A stretch of 10,569 nucleotides of DNA from Coriobacteriales bacterium. Lineage in GTDB: Bacteria; Actinomycetota; Coriobacteriia; Coriobacteriales; UBA8131. The position numbers and the translations under genes are program-made. The notes beneath the pieces were generated by a model. That model did no database searches and was not told where the DNA came from. It saw nothing but the letters and a program-made list of their open reading frames with translations. The stretch is taken from contig JAISUQ010000093.1 of NCBI GenBank assembly GCA_031272005.1, forward strand, positions 1 through 10,569, in the 5' to 3' direction. Shown piece by piece: positions 6,318-10,569 of the stretch. Numbering within the stretch: the first letter of the stretch is position 1; each line of letters opens with the position of its first letter.

Positions 6318-7142
6318 TCATGCTGGTTGGAGGCGACTGAGAACCTCTCTGATCAGGCGCTCCAACTCAGCGGCGGCACCGTGGCCGGCCTCCAGGACTT
6401 CCTCGCCGGTCAGGGGTTGATCCAGCACACCGGCGGCCATGTTGGTAATCAGCGAGATACCCAGGACCTGCATACCCAAAGAGGCGGCGGTGATCACCTC
6501 GAACACCGTGGACATGCCCACGGCATCGGCTCCCCAGAGCCTGAAGGCCCGAATCTCCGCCGGCGTCTCAAAGCTGGGACCGCGCAGACTCAGGTAGACG
6601 CCCTGCTGCAACTGGATGCCGAGCTCGCTGGCGGCTTGTAAAGCCAACTCGCGCAGGGCCGGGGTGTAGGCGTAGGTCATGTCGAAGAACGGCGGCCAGC
6701 CGGAGTCGGCGTCGATGGTCAGCGGGTTGGTGCCGCTGAAGTTGATGTGGTCGTTAATCAGCATGAAGTCGCCGACCTGAAAGCCGGTGTTGATGCCCCC
6801 GGAGGCGTTGGTGACAATCAGCGTCTGGGCACCCAGAGCCTGCAAGGTCCGCAGCGGAAAGACGATGTCAGCCGCGGCATGGCCCTCAAAGCCGTGCAGC
6901 CGTCCCTGCATCGCCGCCACCCGCCTGCCGGCCAGCTGCCCAAAGACCAGCCGTCCCTTGTGCCCCGGCGCCCCCGAGCACTTGAAATGGGGAATCTCGC
7001 CGTAGGGCAGCACGGCCGGCTGCTCAATCTTCTCCGCCAACTCACCCAAGCCGGAGCCCAGGATCAAGGCCACCTCCGGCTGCAGGCTGACCCGCCCGCG
7101 AATAACCTCAACCGCCTCATCAACCCGTTGCTGCAAAGTCAT
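6318..7142 (-). CDS. punA: Purine nucleoside phosphorylase (trimeric type)
   Basis: A cytoplasmic salvage enzyme that phosphorolyses inosine and guanosine to base and ribose-1-phosphate. The 274-residue length and motifs fit the trimeric PNP family: GSGLG with phosphate-contacting S30, PGHKG (H61), QGRLHGFEG (79-87), NASGG (112-116), FETPAE with E192, VGMS with M210, and TNMAAG with N234. E192, M210 and N234 match the human base- and ribose-binding residues E201, M219 and N243, and the Asn implies 6-oxopurine preference. AAGGA at 7149-7153 lies 6 nt before ATG. It follows the C39-like gene on the same strand after 99 bp and converges with rsgA; the 84-bp gap between them holds no clear terminator. 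Confidence 0.95.
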   Translation of the reverse strand: MTLQQRVDEAVEVIRGRVSLQPEVALILGSGLGELAEKIEQPAVLPYGEIPHFKCSGAPGHKGRLVFGQLAGRRVAAMQGRLHGFEGHAAADIVFPLRTLQALGAQTLIVTNASGGINTGFQVGDFMLINDHINFSGTNPLTIDADSGWPPFFDMTYAYTPALRELALQAASELGIQLQQGVYLSLRGPSFETPAEIRAFRLWGADAVGMSTVFEVITAASLGMQVLGISLITNMAAGVLDQPLTGEEVLEAGHGAAAELERLIREVLSRLQPA

Positions 7143-7195
7143 TTCAGGTCCTTACTCTTCGATAACCAACCGTCATCCGTACCAACTGATCCCTA

Positions 7196-7201
7196 AGTAT
7201 A
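7196..7201 (-). promoter_or_regulatory. Possible -10 element for punA
   Basis: On the minus strand TATACT occurs here, the same hexamer as upstream of the trkH cluster. It would give a leader of about 45-50 nt for punA. No good -35 hexamer is seen at 16-18 bp, so punA may instead be read through from the peptidase gene. Confidence 0.3.
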
Positions 7202-7241
7202 GAGCATGGCCTCTGATGATGCCTCGCCAGGTTGCACCGGA

Positions 7242-8312
7242 TCATTTGGGACGACCGGTGGTGGTGTCGAGGATGATGGCCTGGGCGCCCATCCATTGGA
7301 AGGCCAGCTCGGCGGTTTCGCGCGGGTAGGCGACGGCTTTGCCGGAGAGCGGGTCGTTGACGTAGAAGTACTCGGCGTCGTAGCCGACCAGCACCACGCA
7401 GTGGGCATTGCCGATGAACTGCAGCTCGGTGTCTGGTTCATCCTCGTCGTAGACCGTCAGTTGCAGATAGGGTCGGCTGAGGTTGGAGGTGATCCAGACC
7501 AGCACCGGCTCGCCATGGGCGACGCGCTGTCGGCAGAGGTCATCTAAAGTACCGCCGGTGGAGTAATACACGCCACTGTGCAGCTTGGACAGCGCCTCTG
7601 ACATCGGCAACGCAAAGATGTACCAACCGTCTGCGGACGCTGGGTCGCCAGGAAAGGCCTTGATCGGATTGACGCTGAGCAGGCGATCGCCGGAGTAGTA
7701 AGGCGCGTTGCCGCGGGGCAGGTAGTTACCAACGAAGTCGGCGACAGAGATGTCCACGCCGGCGTAATCCAGCGCCATGACCGCCGCCACGCTCTCACAG
7801 CCGCTGGGCCACTGGGGCAGCTGGGCGATGAATGGCACATCCAAAAGCGCCTCGGCTGGCGCCGGCGTGGGGTCTGCCAGAGCGGCAGTCACTGCTGGCA
7901 GATGCTCCAGGGCAGAGGCCCGCTCTGCCAGGCCGGGTTGGCTGGCGTGAGCGAAGATGCTGGCAGACAGGCTGTTCAGGCCATCGCCAGATCCAGCGCT
8001 CACAGTTGGCGATGTAGTGTTGCCCTCCCCTGTCTGAGCATCTGTATTGGCCAGAAAGTACATGCCGACGAACAAATCCACGGTGACGATGACGGCTATG
8101 CAACGCTGGAGGACAGCGATCAGGCGCTGCTCGGCAAGGGCTGCCGCTAAAGCGGTTTTCTCAGTAGTCGCTGGTGCGGCCTCCTTGCTCTCGACGCCCT
8201 CGATGTCTGCGTCTTGGGCAGCATGCTCCTCTGAAGCGACGTCAGCCGTGGCAGCCGCGACCGCCGTGACCGCCGCGACCGCCGCGACCGCCGCTTCCTG
8301 CTTCTTACTCAT
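7242..8312 (-). CDS. Membrane-anchored C39-like cysteine peptidase
   Basis: A 356-residue protein with three parts. Residues 1-62 are a cytoplasmic Ala/Glu-rich low-complexity region. Residues about 64-88 form one transmembrane helix (LIAVLQRCIAVIVTVDLF), followed by a Ser/Ala/Pro-rich linker to about 155. Residues 157-350 are a papain-like C39_2-type domain: LDVPFIAQ with the oxyanion Gln164, PSGCES with the nucleophile Cys172, AHCVVLVGY with His304, and VNDPLSG with Asp320. The catalytic triad is therefore intact and predicted outside the membrane. The ATG overlaps the last 8 nt of the L,D-transpeptidase gene (ATGAGTAA) and has no obvious ribosome binding site, so translation is probably coupled. 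The substrate is unknown; no leader-peptide or ABC-exporter context for bacteriocin processing is present. A peptidoglycan or surface-protein substrate is an inference. Confidence 0.88.
   Translation of the reverse strand: MSKKQEAAVAAVAAVTAVAAATADVASEEHAAQDADIEGVESKEAAPATTEKTALAAALAEQRLIAVLQRCIAVIVTVDLFVGMYFLANTDAQTGEGNTTSPTVSAGSGDGLNSLSASIFAHASQPGLAERASALEHLPAVTAALADPTPAPAEALLDVPFIAQLPQWPSGCESVAAVMALDYAGVDISVADFVGNYLPRGNAPYYSGDRLLSVNPIKAFPGDPASADGWYIFALPMSEALSKLHSGVYYSTGGTLDDLCRQRVAHGEPVLVWITSNLSRPYLQLTVYDEDEPDTELQFIGNAHCVVLVGYDAEYFYVNDPLSGKAVAYPRETAELAFQWMGAQAIILDTTTGRPK
8259..8294 (-). repeat. 9-bp tandem repeat in the peptidase N-terminus
   Basis: Four GACCGCCGY units in tandem (plus-strand reading) encode residues 7-18 of the peptidase as AAV-AAV-AAV-TAV. 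The 9-bp unit keeps the frame, so length polymorphism would be tolerated. Confidence 0.8.
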
Positions 8313-9726
8313 GGACGATGACAGGCAGGCCGATGTCTACCAGCGAATAGAGTTCCTGGGCTTTGTCGTAGGGCATGTTGATGCAACCGTGCGAGCCGTT
8401 GGTCAGATACCAGTCGCCACCGAAGGTCGGCTGCCAGGTGGCGTCGTGAAAACCGATGCCCAGCCAGGTGATGCGCATCCAGTAGCTGACCGGCGACTCG
8501 TACTCCCGCTCACCATTGGCCAGCATCCGGCCCTTGAGCACTGTGGGGCTGAGCATCTCCAGGATCTCAAAGGCTCCCTGGTCGGTCTCGTTGTCGCCCC
8601 AGGGAGCACCGGTGACGACATCGCTCTCGAAAACGACTTCGCCGTCCACGACGTAGTACATATACTGCTCGGAGATGTCCACCTCGATGTAGCTGCTGCC
8701 CCATTCGTTGGCCCCGTAGCCAGCGGCGCGCTGAATGTAATAGGGCTCGCGCGTCTCTCCATACCTGCCTGCGATTGCTGCGTTGATGGCATCAATCTCG
8801 GCCTGCTGATCCATCTCCCAGCCGTAGTAGCCGCCTTCCACGGTAACGACCTCGCCAGTGACGGAGACAAAGTCGCGGGCTTTGCCCACGGTGTCGTGAC
8901 GCCAGGCGAAATCGGCTACCCAGGCCTCCAGGGCATCCTGGTTCAGCCAGGCCGTGCCATCATCCTCAAAGACCAGCCAGTCCATGGCCACTTTGGCGTT
9001 CAGCTCCTCGGTCGTATCGCCGAACTGGTAGGTGATGCAGAATGGCAACCAGGCGTTATAGGTGGCGACGTCGCTGTTCAGTTGCTCATCGGTGGAGAGA
9101 ATCCCGGGATTGAGATAACAGCCTAGCATATCCAGGTCGACATCCGGCGCCAGGGACATGATTGCCTTGCCGATCTCCTTCTCCACCAGCCCGAGGTTGA
9201 CGGTGGTGCCGGGGTCTTCGGGGTGGACCACGTATTGGTTCTCCTGATATTCGGCGTAGGCATCCTCAGGGGCCCGGACGGTTTCGGGGTCGTTGAGGTG
9301 CAGGCGGGCAACGGCCGCATCGAAAAGCACCGGGTCGTAGCTCAAGCTGTTCAGGGTGGTGTAGGGTTGCTGATCGGCGAGCAGGCGCATGAACCACAGC
9401 CAGGGATTCTGCTGTCGGGCGATACGGCTCAGCTGCCCGTCGGGTACGTAGTCCAGGGCGACGTCGTCACCGGTGATGATGGCGCTCAGGCCTTCACGGC
9501 CGCTGACGTGCAGTTCGTAGCGGGCGACTTCGAGGTCCTTGTTCTTCTCCGCGTAGTCCACACGTTTCAGGGAATAGTCGGTGCCATCGATGACGGTATG
9601 AAAGCCAAAATGTGAGTTGAAGAAGGCCACCGCGCCGCCATAGGCCGCAAGAATCGGCAGCAGGATGGCCAGTATCACAGGCCAGACCCGCCGGCGATGC
9701 GGAATGTCCATACGCGCATGTTTCAT
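8305..9726 (-). CDS. L,D-transpeptidase (YkuD) with peptidoglycan-binding domain
   Basis: A 473-residue envelope enzyme that should cross-link or modify peptidoglycan through L,D-linkages. One N-terminal membrane anchor lies at about 14-35 after a basic start. The middle part (about 195-305) resembles the PG_binding_4 domain seen in Gram-positive transpeptidases, ending in VTVEGGYYGWEMD. The YkuD catalytic domain covers about 344-473: YIEVDISEQYMYYVVDGE, VVTGAPWG, GIGFHDA with His427, and NGSHGCINMP with Ser445, His446 and the nucleophile Cys448. The active site is complete. Cys203 and Cys230 in the middle region are possible disulfide partners. The start at 9726 lacks a clear ribosome binding site; ATG 9711 is an alternative. 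It is the first gene of a minus-strand set with the C39-like peptidase. Confidence 0.95.
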   Translation of the reverse strand: MKHARMDIPHRRRVWPVILAILLPILAAYGGAVAFFNSHFGFHTVIDGTDYSLKRVDYAEKNKDLEVARYELHVSGREGLSAIITGDDVALDYVPDGQLSRIARQQNPWLWFMRLLADQQPYTTLNSLSYDPVLFDAAVARLHLNDPETVRAPEDAYAEYQENQYVVHPEDPGTTVNLGLVEKEIGKAIMSLAPDVDLDMLGCYLNPGILSTDEQLNSDVATYNAWLPFCITYQFGDTTEELNAKVAMDWLVFEDDGTAWLNQDALEAWVADFAWRHDTVGKARDFVSVTGEVVTVEGGYYGWEMDQQAEIDAINAAIAGRYGETREPYYIQRAAGYGANEWGSSYIEVDISEQYMYYVVDGEVVFESDVVTGAPWGDNETDQGAFEILEMLSPTVLKGRMLANGEREYESPVSYWMRITWLGIGFHDATWQPTFGGDWYLTNGSHGCINMPYDKAQELYSLVDIGLPVIVHE

Positions 9727-9824
9727 AGTTGCTTGCCGCTGCCTGCCTCGAGCAGTGTCAGGCTGATGGCCCAGCGGACATTCTCCCTTTTAGCTCCTTT
9801 TGCCGCTTCATTTTCGCACGGTAC

Positions 9825-9836
9825 TACACTATCATA
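9825..9836. promoter_or_regulatory. Possible overlapping divergent -10 elements
   Basis: The 195-bp gap between the divergent transpeptidase and flavin-protein genes has one AT-rich core. TATGAT on the minus strand (9831-9836) could serve the transpeptidase, and TACACT or TATCAT on the plus strand (9825-9835) the flavin gene. -35 matches are poor (TTGCCG at 9800-9805 with a 19-bp spacer to TACACT), so this is tentative. Confidence 0.25.
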
Positions 9837-9921
9837 TGTTTCTGTGGCTCGGGTTTGGGGATTTCGTGCGGACCTCCCGGGCTGAAGGCTGCTGTTTCCG
9901 CCGATGAGTGGAGGTTTTATC

Positions 9922-10332
9922 ATGCAGGATGTTTGTCAGTTCCTCAAGGATGCCAGGACTTATTACCTGGCCACCGCCGAAGGCGACCAGCCACGTGTGC
10001 GCCCCTTTGGCACCGCCCATATCTTCGAAGATAAGCTCTATATCCAGACCGGCAAATCCAAGCCGACCTACGCCCAAATCACCGCCAACCCCAAGGTGGA
10101 GATCTGCGCCTTTAACGGCAGCGTTGGGCAGTGGCTGCGGGTAACGGCAACGCTGGTGGAGGACCCCCGTGTTCAGGCCGAGGCCAGCCTGCTGGAAGCC
10201 TATCCGGAGCTCCAGGGTGCCTACCAGGCCGGCGACGGCAACACGGCAGTGTTCTATCTCCGAGATGCCGAGGCCATCTGGTATGGCTTTGGCGCGGCCG
10301 GGGTTGAAACAGTCAAGAGCGTGGAGTTTTAG
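9922..10332 (+). CDS. Pyridoxamine 5'-phosphate oxidase-like flavin-binding split-barrel protein
   Basis: A 136-residue cytoplasmic protein of the FMN-binding split-barrel superfamily, probably a homodimeric flavoprotein. The family pattern is visible in order: LKDARTYYLATAEGDQPRVRPFG (about 8-30), DKLYIQTGKSKPTYAQITANPKVEIC (about 37-62), then WLRVTATLVED (71-81). Such short members are common in anaerobes and are annotated as NimA-like or general oxidoreductases; the real substrate is unknown. ATG 9922 is chosen because GGAGG at 9910-9914 stands 7 nt before it; the upstream ATG at 9904 has no such site. It is divergent from the transpeptidase gene and appears to be a single-gene unit. Confidence 0.9.
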   Translation: MQDVCQFLKDARTYYLATAEGDQPRVRPFGTAHIFEDKLYIQTGKSKPTYAQITANPKVEICAFNGSVGQWLRVTATLVEDPRVQAEASLLEAYPELQGAYQAGDGNTAVFYLRDAEAIWYGFGAAGVETVKSVEF

Positions 10333-10375
10333 GCAGTATCAGGGAAACGCTGAGGGATTCCAGATGCGGAAGACT

Positions 10376-10407
10376 TCGAAAGGGCGCGATTCATCGCGCC
10401 CTTTCGA
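10376..10407. repeat. Perfect palindrome (intergenic repeat, copy 1)
   Basis: Two 15-bp arms (10376-10390 and 10393-10407) surround a 2-bp centre: TCGAAAGGGCGCGAT and its exact reverse complement. It lies 44 bp after the flavin-protein stop. No T-run follows on either strand, so it is not a standard intrinsic terminator. It belongs to the same family as the palindrome at 10424-10459 and looks like a REP-type or short mobile intergenic element. Confidence 0.9.
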
Positions 10408-10423
10408 GCAGAGCATTATTGCA

Positions 10424-10459
10424 GGTCGGGAGGACGCGATGAATCGCGCTCCTTCGACC
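10424..10459. repeat. Imperfect palindrome (intergenic repeat, copy 2, inverted)
   Basis: The outer GGTCG/CGACC arms and inner CGCGAT-GA-ATCGCG core pair, with mismatches or G-U wobbles between them. The reverse complement of this copy aligns with copy 1 (shared TTCGAA/TCGAAG, GCGCGATTCATCGCG and TCCT/CCTT flanks). The two copies therefore stand in opposite orientation 16 bp apart between converging genes. Confidence 0.8.
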
Positions 10460-10489
10460 AACGGAGGCTTGGGACTTGCTCAGGGCTCC

Positions 10490-10569
10490 CTAAGTGTTCT
10501 CTTTTGTCCGTTTGGCGAAGGCCAGCCAGTAGGCTACGCCGACCAGCCGGACTCCGCCGAGGATGGTGC
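10490..10569 (-). CDS. C-terminal end of a gene running off the window
   Basis: On the minus strand an open frame enters from the right edge and ends at TAG (10490-10492). The 25 visible residues run from TILGGVRLVGV through AYWLAF to KRTKENT: a hydrophobic stretch followed by a short charged tail, as at the C-terminus of a membrane protein. The codons are GC-rich at third positions up to the tail. The family cannot be named from this fragment. The gene converges with the flavin-protein gene. Confidence 0.5.
   Translation of the reverse strand, partial: TILGGVRLVGVAYWLAFAKRTKENT

Noticed and set aside
9723..9923. 66-codon minus-strand frame ending in ATGA overlap with the transpeptidase start
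   Set aside because: The overlap looks like coupling, but its only ATG (9923) lies at the ribosome binding site of the divergent gene, there is no domain or clear codon bias, and it crosses the likely promoter region.

Overview
The window carries eight complete protein genes I can name or describe, one short membrane-protein gene, and the 3' end of one more gene. No rRNA, tRNA, CRISPR array or insertion sequence is visible. The DNA is GC-rich with strong GC bias at third codon positions. The class III (oxygen-sensitive) ribonucleotide reductase points to an anaerobe or facultative anaerobe. The L,D-transpeptidase architecture, the anchored C39-like peptidase and the absence of outer-membrane genes suggest a Gram-positive-type envelope. 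A high-GC anaerobic Actinomycetota lineage such as Coriobacteriia fits best from memory of TrkH and transpeptidase relatives, but Chloroflexota or another high-GC anaerobe is not excluded.

Layout. (1) 63-2393, minus: nrdD, anaerobic ribonucleotide reductase. Its upstream region (2394-2697) holds an almost perfect NrdR box with two weaker box-like sites, so it is probably under NrdR control. (2) 2663-6233, plus: a putative OmpR/PhoB-type direct repeat and a -10 element, then a probably leaderless 51-residue single-span membrane protein, a 48-bp tandem repeat with hairpins, and trkH (K+ uptake). These are followed by a membrane-anchored extracytoplasmic OB-fold protein and rsgA (30S-maturation GTPase). 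The last three genes overlap or abut, so they are probably one transcript. (3) 6318-9726, minus: an operon-like set read from right to left. It starts with an L,D-transpeptidase, then a membrane-anchored C39-like cysteine peptidase overlapping it by 8 nt, then, after 99 bp, purine nucleoside phosphorylase. (4) 9922-10332, plus: a small FMN-binding split-barrel (pyridoxamine 5'-phosphate oxidase-like) protein divergent from the transpeptidase. (5) 10376-10459: two related palindromes lying in opposite orientations, then the C-terminal end of a minus-strand gene running off the window.

How they work together. nrdD and punA serve deoxynucleotide supply and purine salvage. The trkH-OB-rsgA cluster couples a K+ channel-like transporter to a ribosome assembly GTPase, which is notable because loss of RsgA is known to alter salt tolerance in E. 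coli. The transpeptidase/C39 pair is a cell-envelope module. The least explained parts are the microprotein plus repeat array in front of trkH, the Cys-Gly-rich N-terminus of RsgA, the OB-fold protein, and the transpeptidase-peptidase pair.
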